The notes beneath the pieces were generated by a model, which did no database searches, was not told the DNA's origin, and was given only the letters and a program-made list of their open reading frames with translations. A stretch of DNA of 46,413 nt, taken from assembly GCA_013390945.1 (NCBI GenBank), contig JACAUC010000015.1, forward strand, positions 1 through 46,413. Direction: 5' to 3'. The position numbers were made by a program, and so were the translations under genes. Positions 9,583 through 18,467 of the stretch are shown one piece after another; position 1 is the first letter of the stretch; each line of letters opens with the position of its first letter. Source of the stretch: Candidatus Chloroheliaceae bacterium (GTDB taxonomy: Bacteria; Chloroflexota; Chloroflexia; Chloroheliales; Chloroheliaceae).

Positions 9583-12273
9583 ATGCTAAGAAAAACCAGT
9601 CTTGATAAATTCGGTCTATTAATTTTGGTACTGCTGATAAGCCTGCTCCTCACGGCTTGTAACGACAACCAAAATACGCCGCCTACCCCCTTGCCCAAAG
9701 ATTTGCCGCGAGATCGCCTCCTCTTCCTAAGCAATCGGGATGGTTGGCCGGATCTCTATACCCTTGACCAAATTGGAAAGAACCTCCAACGGCTAACCGA
9801 AAGTGCCGCCGCCGAGTATGGGGCCATTTGGTCGCCAGACGGTAGCAAAGTAGCCTTCACCGAATTAGAGGGCGATCAGGCCAGTGGGGATTACGCCCGT
9901 GTGCGGCGGGTGGTAACAGTAGATGCAGATGGGAAAAATCGCAGGGTAATCACCAACGAGGGCTTTAATCCGGCTTGGTCTCCAGATGGTAGCCAGATTC
10001 TCTTTGTCCGAGCAGTTTCCCAAACTACGGCTTCAATTGAGCGTTTGAGTGCCAATTTTGCCGCGCCACCCGAAGCTACTAGTCAGCGTCTGGAAACCGG
10101 ACCACTCCCCACCAATCCTGCTATAAGAGGGACACCCATCATACTTCCGCCTCAAAATGGGCTACCCACACCTGAGACCACTCCCTCTATTCCAAAAATA
10201 GAGGCTACCCCCCGCCTAGGCGGAACTATAGCCGATAATACGCGCTTGAAAATTTCGCTCTATACCGCTCCGGCAGATGGCAGTAGTCGGCTGGCCGCCG
10301 GAACACGCGGTGCTACACCCGTAACGCTGGTTGCCGATAATGCGGTCGAAGGGCGCTGGTCGCCAGACGGCAAGAAAATTGCCTATATTGGCGGTAATAA
10401 TGACTTGAGCCAGCCACGTACCCTCTTCTTGATGAACCCGGATGGAAGCGATAAAGTTTCTTTGACCGAACGCGCTAAGTTGGGTGATTTGGACATCTTG
10501 CACCTAGCCTGGGCACCCGATGGCTCGGAACTGGCTTTTACTGCCGCCGATAGCACCCGTGATCGGGTAGCACTCTACCGGATGGCGATAGAGAGCAGTA
10601 CTGCCCACCGCTTGACCGATTACAACGGCTCGACCCGCGACTTGACTGGACTAATCTGGGCCTACGCCGATTATTCTAATCCAGCCACTCGGCTACATAT
10701 TGGCCCGGTCTGGTCACCCAATAGCCGCCGGATTGCCTTTGCCGATGGTAGTGCTACTATTACAGTAGTAGAAGCCGACACGGGCAACCGACTCTCCTTT
10801 CCAGTCGGAGCCGCCGCGCTCGGTCAGGATAAAGACTCGGTCTTAAATGTTACGTGGCTACCGGATAACCGTCGGTTGATCTATGACCGGGCCACTGCTG
10901 CTGGGCGCAATGCGTTGCTGGCCCAAGCCAATTTCTATATCTTCGACTTCTTTGATGAAACACTTGAGACCCTCGACACCGTAAACAAAAACACGGCTTC
11001 TATTGCCGGGCCGGGAGTCTCCTTCTTTACCCCGCTCTGCTGTGGTGTAGATTTACTAGGGGCCGGAAATGCCACCCCGACAGTAAATCCCACCCCCGCC
11101 ATCTCGGTCAATGGGATTACCCCGGAGGGTAAGCTGGTGTATGTCAGTGGCATTGGACAACGCCAATTAATCGTTAACGATCTCAAGACCCACGAACGGA
11201 CGATTCTTTCTAGTGGTTCCTTCAAATTGTTGGACTTCAGCCTCTCGCCGCTTAGCAACCGGATAATTTACCTAGAAGTAGGTGAGAAATATAACGCCAC
11301 ACTCTACCTAAGTACCTTGTCGTCTAGTGGAACGGCTTCTCGGCGTAAGCTTTCAGAGGGAACGGGCGATCCTGATGACCTCTCCAATGCGGTAGTCTGG
11401 TCGCCGGATGGAAAGCAGGTGGCTTTCCAAGTACTTCAGGGCGATCCTAACCTAAAGCCGGGGCTTTATACTTTAAATGTGGAGGGGACGGATCTTAACG
11501 CTGCCGTTCCGCGCTTAGTCACCGATAAACAAGTTTCGGGCTTTAGCTGGTCGCCAGATAGTCGCCAAATCGCGTTTAAGGTGGATCAGAGCTACTATGA
11601 GTTGTGGACTACCGACGTAGTAGGGGGCGAACCAAATTCGGCCCGACGAGTGGCTCAGATTAGCTTGGTCAACCCAAATTATGCTTCGCTGGGTAAAGGT
11701 GTAGCGTGGTCGCCTAACGGTCAATGGATTGCGATAGCTGGACCCTCGAATTATAGCCGCTTTTCGCTCTGGCTAGTTTCGCCCATTAGTGGGCAGATAC
11801 GGGAAGCACCCTCCAGTGTAGTAGCCCGGATTAGCGGGTGGACTCCTGATAGTAGTCGTGTAATGATCGTGGTTGCCAGTTTCTCTCAAAATACCGATGT
11901 TCAGGTCTTTAACCTAAACACAAATAGTTGGCGACAATATGGCAGCGGTAGTGGGCCACAAATCTCCACCGATGGCCTTTTTGCAACCTACTACGCTCGC
12001 TACGACCCCCGTAGCACTTACAGTAGCACTACCGCCAACGATGTAACCAACCGACTAGTTCTTCTACAACTGGCGAACGGCGACATCCGCTCTATTCCTT
12101 TTGAGTTTTCACCTTACTTTGGTTTTAAGGTTCGTTTTTTTGATTGGTCACCGGACGGTGGCGTGGTAGCCTACTACAACAATAACTCAATTTATGGAGT
12201 AGGGGTAAATGGTCAGAATCCGCAAGTCTTGGCTCGGGCCTTTACGGTGGATAAGCTAGGCTGGGCTAAATAA
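9583..12273 (+). CDS. PD40/TolB-like beta-propeller lipoprotein
   Basis: The predicted lipoprotein has 896 residues from the ATG. A charged N-terminus, hydrophobic stretch and lipobox LLLTAC (Cys26) are followed by at least eight PD40 (WD40-like) blades marked by WSPDGSKVAF, WSPDGSQILF, WSPDGKKIAY, WAPDGSELAF, WSPNSRRIAF, WSPDGKQVAF, WSPDSRQIAF and FDWSPDGGVVAY. The Pro/Thr-rich stretches around 150-210 and near 510 look like linkers, so two propellers are plausible. TolB-like propellers usually bind proteins or peptides at the cell surface; no enzymatic site is visible. ATG 9583 has AGGA upstream; an earlier TTG at 9547 would spoil the signal peptide. Confidence 0.85.
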   Translation: MLRKTSLDKFGLLILVLLISLLLTACNDNQNTPPTPLPKDLPRDRLLFLSNRDGWPDLYTLDQIGKNLQRLTESAAAEYGAIWSPDGSKVAFTELEGDQASGDYARVRRVVTVDADGKNRRVITNEGFNPAWSPDGSQILFVRAVSQTTASIERLSANFAAPPEATSQRLETGPLPTNPAIRGTPIILPPQNGLPTPETTPSIPKIEATPRLGGTIADNTRLKISLYTAPADGSSRLAAGTRGATPVTLVADNAVEGRWSPDGKKIAYIGGNNDLSQPRTLFLMNPDGSDKVSLTERAKLGDLDILHLAWAPDGSELAFTAADSTRDRVALYRMAIESSTAHRLTDYNGSTRDLTGLIWAYADYSNPATRLHIGPVWSPNSRRIAFADGSATITVVEADTGNRLSFPVGAAALGQDKDSVLNVTWLPDNRRLIYDRATAAGRNALLAQANFYIFDFFDETLETLDTVNKNTASIAGPGVSFFTPLCCGVDLLGAGNATPTVNPTPAISVNGITPEGKLVYVSGIGQRQLIVNDLKTHERTILSSGSFKLLDFSLSPLSNRIIYLEVGEKYNATLYLSTLSSSGTASRRKLSEGTGDPDDLSNAVVWSPDGKQVAFQVLQGDPNLKPGLYTLNVEGTDLNAAVPRLVTDKQVSGFSWSPDSRQIAFKVDQSYYELWTTDVVGGEPNSARRVAQISLVNPNYASLGKGVAWSPNGQWIAIAGPSNYSRFSLWLVSPISGQIREAPSSVVARISGWTPDSSRVMIVVASFSQNTDVQVFNLNTNSWRQYGSGSGPQISTDGLFATYYARYDPRSTYSSTTANDVTNRLVLLQLANGDIRSIPFEFSPYFGFKVRFFDWSPDGGVVAYYNNNSIYGVGVNGQNPQVLARAFTVDKLGWAK

Positions 12274-12293
12274 ATGCCGTATCTTCTCAATAA

Positions 12294-12395
12294 GTAGGGG
12301 TTGTAGGCTGGCCTATTGAATAAACCCGCCTCGCTTTGGGCGTATGCAATTTGAATAAACCCGCCTCGCTTTGGGCGTATGCAATACACCCCTAC
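12294..12395 (-). repeat. MITE-like palindromic element with an internal 35-bp tandem duplication
   Basis: The element starts GTAGGGG (12294-12300) and ends CCCCTAC (12389-12395). Inside are two perfect adjacent 35-bp copies (12316-12350 and 12351-12385), each reading TTGAATAAACCCGCCTCGCT followed by TTGGGCGTATGCAAT. Read on the minus strand it is the same family as 5494 and 44404 (GTAGGGG…GTATTGCATACGCCC…GCGGGTTTATTCAA). It separates two convergent genes. No protein is encoded. Confidence 0.85.
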
Positions 12396-12410
12396 CCCGA
12401 TAAATGCCAG

Positions 12411-13391
12411 CTATTCTGACTCTGGTTTTTCTCCTGTAACTAGCCATTCTGCTGGAACCTGACTTACTTTCTCGCGACCCGTAGGTTGATAGACCGCTTT
12501 TCCCAAAGGGCGGTAGCGTAAATTCCCCGCATAAAAAGCGTGGATACGTTCTCTGGCAAGCTCCAGATAGTCCGGCTCTTTTTCGCACCCTATGGCCCGG
12601 CGGTCATGCCTAAGAGCGGCCAAGATTGCGGAGCCTACACCGGAGAAGGGATCAAGCAACCAATCATTAGGATTAGTCAGTGCCAAGACACACCGTTCTA
12701 CCAATTCGATAGGGTATTGGCACGGATGGATGGTCTTTTCAGGATGGTTCGATTTGACATTGGGAATTTCCCAAACCCCGGATTCCCAATCTTCTTCCAC
12801 TACGCGCCAGAAATCGGAAGGGTTTTTGCCAAGCGGATTTCCTGAAGGCTCTCCGCGCTTCTCGCCTTTATAGTGCAGCTTGCCGGGGTATTTTGAGGGT
12901 ACTCTTATGCGGTCAAGGTTAAAGGTATAATCTGCGCTCTTGGTAAACCAAAGAAGCACTTCGTAGCGGCCTGATAAACGTTTCGAGGCGTGAAGCCCAT
13001 GTTCATAGTGCCAGATAATCCGGTTGCGTAATTTCAGCCCATATTTTTTGAAAAAAGGGTAATAGAAAATATCCAAAGGGAAAATTTCGCCATCCTCCAC
13101 ATAATTTCCTACCTGCCAGCATAAGGAACCATCGGAGGAAAGCACCCGCACCAATTGTTCCACAATCGGGGCCAAAGCTTCAAGATAAGTGGAAAGGTCA
13201 GCCTCTGACTTTTCGTAAGCTTTCCCCAAATTGTAAGGTGGTGAGGTAATAATCAGTTTGACAAAATCGGGAGGCATCGCTTGGAGGGTCTCCAAACAGT
13301 CACCCTCGGCCAAAATTATAGAGGCATTTGGATCAAACGAGGGTGCAATCTCAGGAGTCCATAAAGTCTTAGCCATTTTATCAAACGACAT
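12411..13391 (-). CDS. Orphan site-specific DNA methyltransferase, beta class
   Basis: This is a 326-residue S-adenosylmethionine-dependent DNA methyltransferase. The catalytic motif IV, TSPPYNLG (residues 49-56), precedes the SAM-binding motif I, DPFSGVG (247-253); that order defines the beta class. SPPY is more common in N4-cytosine enzymes, but N6-adenine cannot be excluded. The target-recognition region lies between them (about 90-215). No restriction endonuclease is visible next to it, so it may be solitary or its partner may lie elsewhere. An in-frame ATG at 13376 is an alternative start; neither has a strong ribosome site. Confidence 0.88.
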   Translation of the reverse strand: MSFDKMAKTLWTPEIAPSFDPNASIILAEGDCLETLQAMPPDFVKLIITSPPYNLGKAYEKSEADLSTYLEALAPIVEQLVRVLSSDGSLCWQVGNYVEDGEIFPLDIFYYPFFKKYGLKLRNRIIWHYEHGLHASKRLSGRYEVLLWFTKSADYTFNLDRIRVPSKYPGKLHYKGEKRGEPSGNPLGKNPSDFWRVVEEDWESGVWEIPNVKSNHPEKTIHPCQYPIELVERCVLALTNPNDWLLDPFSGVGSAILAALRHDRRAIGCEKEPDYLELARERIHAFYAGNLRYRPLGKAVYQPTGREKVSQVPAEWLVTGEKPESE

Positions 13392-13527
13392 ATGTATGAT
13401 TCCATTCTTAGTATCTCTATGACCCGCAAACTTATCCTATCCACTCCTAGAAAAGACCGCTTAATTGGTGGTGTCCATTTCTACCAAAATCAGGTCAGGG
13501 AAAGCTAGGATAGGTAAATATTTTGGC

Positions 13528-13845
13528 TTAGGTAGCTCGACCGGAAGGTTGATTTTCGGGCAAAAGATTTTTGTTTAGGCTAAGGGCCAAGAACTCGCGA
13601 TAGTGTTGTTCCCGTCTTAACCAAAAGTTAGCCGGAATACCCAAGACCTGCTCAAATTGGAGTGCGATTTCAGGAGTAACAGCAGCGTTACCTTGCACAA
13701 TTTCGTTAATAAGTTGGGGGGATCGTCCTATCTGGCGAGCCAATTCAGCTTCAGAGATTCCTAACGCCTCTAAAGTTTCCTCTAACGTATCACCCGGAGG
13801 AGTGACATAATCAGGATAATATTCGTTCACAATTTTATTTACCAT
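13528..13845 (-). CDS. higA: HigA-type antitoxin (XRE family)
   Basis: The 105-residue protein has a helix-turn-helix at about residues 22-75, with LGISEAELARQIGRSPQLINEIVQG and the HigA/VapI hallmark FWLRREQHYREF afterwards. It is predicted to neutralise the adjacent toxin and to repress the operon by binding its promoter. Its ATG overlaps the last 11 bases of the upstream toxin gene, so translation is probably coupled. Toxin-before-antitoxin order is the normal HigBA arrangement. Confidence 0.85.
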   Translation of the reverse strand: MVNKIVNEYYPDYVTPPGDTLEETLEALGISEAELARQIGRSPQLINEIVQGNAAVTPEIALQFEQVLGIPANFWLRREQHYREFLALSLNKNLLPENQPSGRAT

Positions 13846-14176
13846 GATAATCTACCACCTCTATAATCCTTACGGCAGTAACCTTACCCCAATCCAAACC
13901 ACCTTCGGCTTTTTGTGGTATCGGGTCATTCGCGGGCTCAATTATAAGTCGAAAAGGATGCTTTAATGAAAGAGCAAGTTGACCTTTTCGATCTCCAGTT
14001 AATTCGTGACAATCCGCTCTAGGAAAAGTTCTTACTTCAGCCAAATTAGAAGCTGCTTTAAGATCATCAAGTCTTTGCCCTATTTTTCGTGCGTTCTCAG
14101 AACCGTAATTTCTTATCAACAGCGTTCGGTCATTACACTCTTTTTTTAATTTGGATGAATCAAAAACAATGTCCAA
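13835..14176 (-). CDS. higB: HigB-type RelE-superfamily toxin
   Basis: The C-terminal part (KHPFRLIIEPAND … VTAVRIIEVVDYHGK) matches HigB-like ribosome-dependent mRNA interferases. The reading frame is open up to 14320, but the upstream residues do not look like this family. The best family start is a TTG at 14176, giving MDIVFDSSKLKK and about 113 residues; no strong ribosome site supports it, so the start is uncertain. It is located directly in front of HigA with an 11-base overlap. A toxic activity is inferred from family and pairing, not shown. Confidence 0.75.
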   Translation of the reverse strand: MDIVFDSSKLKKECNDRTLLIRNYGSENARKIGQRLDDLKAASNLAEVRTFPRADCHELTGDRKGQLALSLKHPFRLIIEPANDPIPQKAEGGLDWGKVTAVRIIEVVDYHGK

Positions 14177-14363
14177 ATCAACCAACTTTTGATATAATTT
14201 AATCTTTAAAGTCAATGATATTGTAACATATATCGTTAGGCTTTGAAAGTAGTAAGACTTGCCTTTAGGGATGGTCTGACCGGAAGGCCAGCCTGCATAA
14301 CTTTCCGGTCTATCCACCAAAACCTCTATTCTAAAGCCAAAAGCCCCGATTTTGAATCTTGGT

Positions 14364-16304
14364 CTAGGGCTTGAATTTCAGAATAAGGGTGCTGAGCGGT
14401 GGCAAGGTAAGGGAGAGCGATTGAGATTGATTACTAAACGGGATCGGCTCGCTCCATTTGTCACCCAAATTGCCTAGGTTGCTACCCCAATAACATTCAG
14501 CATCACTATTCAAGATTTCTTCATAGTGACCGGGCCTCGGTACACCAATCCGGTAGTTATAACGTGGCACGGGAGTCAGGTTACAGGCTACTACCAGCAA
14601 CTCGTCATAGTTGCGGGCGCGTCGCATAAAGACAATGACACTCTGCTCACTGTCGCGGAACTCAATCCAGTTAAACCCCTCCCAGCTATCCTCAATTTCA
14701 TAGAGGGCAGGCTCGCTTTGATAGAGGCGGTTGAGGTCGGTTATATATTGCTGCATACCCCGGTGCGAGGGAAAATCCAGCAGATACCATTGGAGCGTAC
14801 CATGGTAATCCCACTCGTTCCATTGTCCAAATTCGCCGCCCATAAAGAGCATCTTTTTGCCGGGATGGGTAAACATATAACCAAAGAGGGCGCGTAAGTT
14901 GGCAAACTTTTGCCAATCATCCCCCGGCATCTTATTGAGGAGCGAGCCTTTCATATGGACAACTTCATCGTGGGAGAGGGGCAGGGCGAAATGCTCACTA
15001 AAGGCATAAATCAAGGAGAAGGTCAACTGGTTGTGATGGTAGCGGCGGTAGAGTGGGTCTTGCTGCATATAGCTCAACATATCGTGCATCCAGCCCATAT
15101 TCCACTTTAGGTCAAAGCCGAGACCACCTACATAAACCGGGCGCGTGACCAAAGGCCAAGCGGTCGATTCTTCGGCAATAGTCAGCACATCAGGATATTC
15201 CCCATGTACTAGAATATTCAATTGCTTGAGAAATTCAATCGCGTCTAGGTTCTCCCGTCCACCATAACGGTTAGGAAGCCACTGGTCGGCAGGGCGGGAA
15301 TAGTCTAAATATAGCATCGAGGCTACCGCATCTACCCGCAAACCATCTATATGATATTTATCCAGCCAGAAAAGGGCGTTGGAGAGCAAGAAATTACTTA
15401 CCTCTACCCGCCCATAGTTAAAGATAAGGGTTCCCCAATCGGGATGAAAACCGAGGCGCGGGTCGGCGTGTTCGTAAAGGTGAGTACCGTCAAAATAGCC
15501 CAAACCATGCCCATCGGTCGGAAAGTGGGCTGGAACCCAGTCCAAAATAACCCCGATATTGTGGCGATGGCAATAATCTACAAAATACATAAAGTCTTGG
15601 GGAGTGCCATAGCGACTAGTGGCAGCATAATAACCGGTAGTCTGATAGCCCCAAGAGCCATCGTAAGGGTGTTCGCTGATAGGCATAAGTTCGAGGTGGG
15701 TAAAGCCTAGCTTTTTTACATAATCCACCAGCCGATGAGCTAGTTCGCGATAAGTTAACCAGTTACCGTTTTCGCTGCGTTGCCACGAGCCAAGATGAAC
15801 TTCATAGACCGAAATAGGAGCCGCATAATTATTGTGTTTAACCCGCTCAACCATCCAATCTCCATCACCCCAGATATAATTGGAGAGATCAATTACCACC
15901 GAAGCAGTGAGGGGGCGCAATTCACCTGCATAGGCGTAGGGATCGGTCTTAAAGACGGTATATTCGTTATAGCGGGAACAAATTTCATATTTGTAAAGTT
16001 CAAACTCCCCTATACCAGGTACAAATAACTCCCAGATACCCTGTTCCGAATGTAAATACATCGGATGCTGGCTAGGTTCCCACTTATTAAAATTACCCAC
16101 CACACTCACCCGTTCAGCATTAGGTGCCCAAACGGCAAAATGAACCCCTTTTACCCCATCCACCTCGCGCAGATGTGCGCCCAACTTCTCGTAGGTACGG
16201 TAGTGAGTACCTTCACCGATCAACTGAAGGTCAAAATTAGTCAAAAGTGGCACATAAGGTTCTATTTCTCGCCCCTCACTTCCACCTATATTGTCTAGTG
16301 ACAT
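14364..16304 (-). CDS. glgB: 1,4-alpha-glucan branching enzyme (GH13)
   Basis: This cytoplasmic enzyme has 646 residues and introduces alpha-1,6 branches into glycogen. An N-terminal CBM48-like domain ([20 protein letters not shown], about 55-75) precedes the GH13 barrel. The conserved regions [21 protein letters not shown] (nucleophile Asp325), AEEST (acid/base Glu378) and LSHDE are all intact. The C-terminal beta domain follows. Spacing between the two catalytic residues equals that of the E. coli enzyme. An AAGGAAG ribosome site precedes the ATG. No other glycogen gene is adjacent, so it appears to be a single-gene unit. Confidence 0.96.
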   Translation of the reverse strand: MSLDNIGGSEGREIEPYVPLLTNFDLQLIGEGTHYRTYEKLGAHLREVDGVKGVHFAVWAPNAERVSVVGNFNKWEPSQHPMYLHSEQGIWELFVPGIGEFELYKYEICSRYNEYTVFKTDPYAYAGELRPLTASVVIDLSNYIWGDGDWMVERVKHNNYAAPISVYEVHLGSWQRSENGNWLTYRELAHRLVDYVKKLGFTHLELMPISEHPYDGSWGYQTTGYYAATSRYGTPQDFMYFVDYCHRHNIGVILDWVPAHFPTDGHGLGYFDGTHLYEHADPRLGFHPDWGTLIFNYGRVEVSNFLLSNALFWLDKYHIDGLRVDAVASMLYLDYSRPADQWLPNRYGGRENLDAIEFLKQLNILVHGEYPDVLTIAEESTAWPLVTRPVYVGGLGFDLKWNMGWMHDMLSYMQQDPLYRRYHHNQLTFSLIYAFSEHFALPLSHDEVVHMKGSLLNKMPGDDWQKFANLRALFGYMFTHPGKKMLFMGGEFGQWNEWDYHGTLQWYLLDFPSHRGMQQYITDLNRLYQSEPALYEIEDSWEGFNWIEFRDSEQSVIVFMRRARNYDELLVVACNLTPVPRYNYRIGVPRPGHYEEILNSDAECYWGSNLGNLGDKWSEPIPFSNQSQSLSLTLPPLSTLILKFKP

Positions 16305-16480
16305 TTTTAATTGTCTTCCTTGTATCTCTCATTAAAGCCAATGGGAACAGCAAACCTTGACAGATAATACCTTTTACCTGAAGTTGAGTCAATCAGAAAT
16401 CGCCTGTCGCACCTAGGTTTTACATCTGAACCTACATTTTTAGATATCCTCTTAATAAATCCCCCGCTTGACCAACCAAA

Positions 16481-16529
16481 CTGTAGGAGGGCGACCAGCC
16501 GACTTTCTAAGTCAACAGGTTGCCCGATT
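16481..16529 (+). repeat. CTGTAGGAGGGCG…TTGCCCGATT palindromic repeat, copy 1
   Basis: This 49-bp segment begins CTGTAGGAGGGCGACCAGCC and ends AACAGGTTGCCCGATT. It is nearly identical to 21041-21091 and related to 33647-33688. It can fold as an imperfect hairpin (GGGCGACCAGCCGACTT with AAGTCAACAGGTTGCCC). It lies between glgB and the gene ending at 16543. Confidence 0.8.
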
Positions 16530-16542
16530 GTATCCCGATAAA

Positions 16543-17295
16543 CTACTTCTCTTTAGGATGGGTGGGTGAAGGATTTTTAGATTGGGTTTGAGGAGTGGAA
16601 ATGAGCGGTACAGCCTTTGCCCGCTTACGTACTGAACCACCGGGTTTAGCTTCATTACCCACTCTTCGTCTAACCCCCGGTGGTAGAGCCGTCTCTAAAG
16701 TAGTTTTAACCAATTTATCAGGGGCGTTAACTTCGGCTAGAGTACGCTTACCCGGTTTTAGTTCATAAAAAGCCAAGTCGGTGCGGGGGCCAATCGTGGC
16801 ATCGCTAAAATAGAAGGTGCGCTCTTGCTCACGTTCCTCCACTTGGGCCTTGCGCCCAAACCTCCACCGCCCAAACCCACCGCCAATCAGCCAGCCTCCG
16901 GCAAAACCACCTAACGAAAAGCCGCTACCAGTTGATACCAGTAGTGTCATTACAGCCACTAGTCCACTTGCCAATAGCATTGCCAAAAATTCAAATGCCT
17001 GATAATCCAAGCCTAGACGACTAGGAGATTTTGGTAAAGTTTTAAGGCACTTTAGGGGTTGGTTGTTGAAGGTGACTCCTTTTTTTAGGTTAATCAGAAT
17101 TTGGCCCATTACAAACTGGTTGAAGAGAGACCAACCTACCCCAAAGATAACAAAATTTAGTAGGCAGGAGACCAGTGCATCGGCCCAACTATTGCCGGGG
17201 GCAAAAAGCTGAGCGACAAACCCGGCCACCGCTACTACTACACCACCACCGCTATGAATAAGACCCACTCGCCGGATTTGCGTTAAATTATACAT
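16543..17295 (-). CDS. Membrane protein of unknown function
   Basis: The 250-residue protein has four probable membrane segments (about residues 10-32, 38-62, 103-124 and 126-146, the last Gly-rich). After them is a basic cytoplasmic tail of about 100 residues that ends in a Pro/Ser/Lys-rich stretch. I do not recognise a family. It begins 14 bases after the stop of the CrtC/AttH-like lipoprotein gene and is probably the last gene of the MMPL operon, which hints at a role in the same envelope process. Confidence 0.7.
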   Translation of the reverse strand: MYNLTQIRRVGLIHSGGGVVVAVAGFVAQLFAPGNSWADALVSCLLNFVIFGVGWSLFNQFVMGQILINLKKGVTFNNQPLKCLKTLPKSPSRLGLDYQAFEFLAMLLASGLVAVMTLLVSTGSGFSLGGFAGGWLIGGGFGRWRFGRKAQVEEREQERTFYFSDATIGPRTDLAFYELKPGKRTLAEVNAPDKLVKTTLETALPPGVRRRVGNEAKPGGSVRKRAKAVPLISTPQTQSKNPSPTHPKEK

Positions 17296-17309
17296 AACCT
17301 GCTTCTTAT

Positions 17310-18467
17310 TTAGTTATAGGTTTTTGAATAGCCCGTCAACTCGACATAGCCTGAGCCGTTGATCGGTTTACCATTTTTAGTTCCAGCAATAATGGTATCA
17401 CCTTCCCAGTAGATTGTAGCAGTTGACGCACGGGTGTCAAGTTCTTGGTTTGGCATAGTCGGCTTATAATTCAGTTCTAGTTCTGGTATCGCCTTCTGAG
17501 GGTTAGCCTTGATCTTGACGTTCCAAGTACTAGGATAGGTAGTGCCAGTTTGGGGGCTAACCCACTGGCTAGTTGGCGTAATAACAATATTATCCAAACC
17601 TAGATCAACTACCTTGAGGGGCTTATTCGATTGACAACTCTCTTGGCAGAATGGGATATAGGAGCCAAAGACCTGAAGCAACTTCCCTTGGTCATCGCGT
17701 AGTTGGTAAAGCATCAAGGAAGTGCCATCGTCAAGTTGGGTACTAAACCAGTCCCAACCCCCGCCCATCGGGATAAAATCACCCCACTGGTGATCGAACC
17801 AGACCACGCCCTCTTTAACCGTTTTGGTCTGACCATCAACGGTAATAGTGCCAGTGGGTGTCATACGTGGACGTGAGTAGTAGTAAGAATTACCGCCCGG
17901 CCCGTAGGTAAACTGCCCGCCACCGTGTAACGCCACTCCTTGCGTCTCCTGCACTACAAAGTCAATGGCATATTGCCCGGTCTCCTTTTTCATCGTGGCC
18001 TTCAGGTAATCCACCCCATTCAAGCCGCGCATAGTGCCTAAGCTAGTCATCAGGTCAAAGCCTGCACTGCCACCAGAGGTTAACTTGTCGCCCACTCGCG
18101 TGGTCTGCTCGACTTTGAAGACTTTGTGGTTAGGATCGGTGATGGCAAAATGGGCCGCATAGAGTGGCGGAAGAATCGACCGTAACGCTTGGAAAGTTAC
18201 ATACTCAAAGCCATAACGCTGCCCATCGGTAGTAATAATATGACCAGTATAGTACCACCATTCGGTCAGATTATTATGTGGTGCTTCGTCTTCAGGGAAT
18301 TTCACCACTGTACCCGGCACTGGTCCAGCCGTTGTTAGCACTATTTCGCCTGCCTTCGGGTTGGTCACAGGAGTCGGAAAAGCCTCTTTGGTGGCACTAT
18401 CGCTACCACACGCTCCTAGCAGTCCGGTTATTACCAGACTGATTAGTAACAATCTAATCTTTTTCAT
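17310..18467 (-). CDS. CrtC/AttH-like lipocalin-fold lipoprotein
   Basis: The 385-residue predicted lipoprotein has lipobox LLGAC (Cys20). The rest carries marks of the AttH/CrtC (hydroxyneurosporene synthase-like) family: LTEWWYYTGH near residue 67, GVVWFDHQWGDF near 220, GGWDWFSTQLDDG and a C-terminal GSGYVELTGY. Family members include carotenoid 1,2-hydratases and the AttH proteins that accompany lipid or lipoprotein exporters. Being surface-anchored and sitting in an operon with an MMPL transporter, this one more likely handles a lipid than a soluble carotenoid step; that is inference. Its ATG directly follows the stop of the MMPL gene with no gap. Confidence 0.85.
   Translation of the reverse strand: MKKIRLLLISLVITGLLGACGSDSATKEAFPTPVTNPKAGEIVLTTAGPVPGTVVKFPEDEAPHNNLTEWWYYTGHIITTDGQRYGFEYVTFQALRSILPPLYAAHFAITDPNHKVFKVEQTTRVGDKLTSGGSAGFDLMTSLGTMRGLNGVDYLKATMKKETGQYAIDFVVQETQGVALHGGGQFTYGPGGNSYYYSRPRMTPTGTITVDGQTKTVKEGVVWFDHQWGDFIPMGGGWDWFSTQLDDGTSLMLYQLRDDQGKLLQVFGSYIPFCQESCQSNKPLKVVDLGLDNIVITPTSQWVSPQTGTTYPSTWNVKIKANPQKAIPELELNYKPTMPNQELDTRASTATIYWEGDTIIAGTKNGKPINGSGYVELTGYSKTYN

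Noticed and set aside
12316-12385. 35-bp tandem repeat as a CRISPR array
   Set aside because: The copies are directly adjacent with no spacer and belong to a dispersed palindromic element.
12313-12588. 91-residue minus-strand frame at the end of the methyltransferase
   Set aside because: It overlaps the methyltransferase in another frame and the 35-bp tandem repeat; no independent evidence.
14177-14320. 48-residue upstream extension of the HigB frame
   Set aside because: HigB-like similarity begins at about 14176; the extension has no ribosome site and unusual composition, though the exact start remains uncertain.
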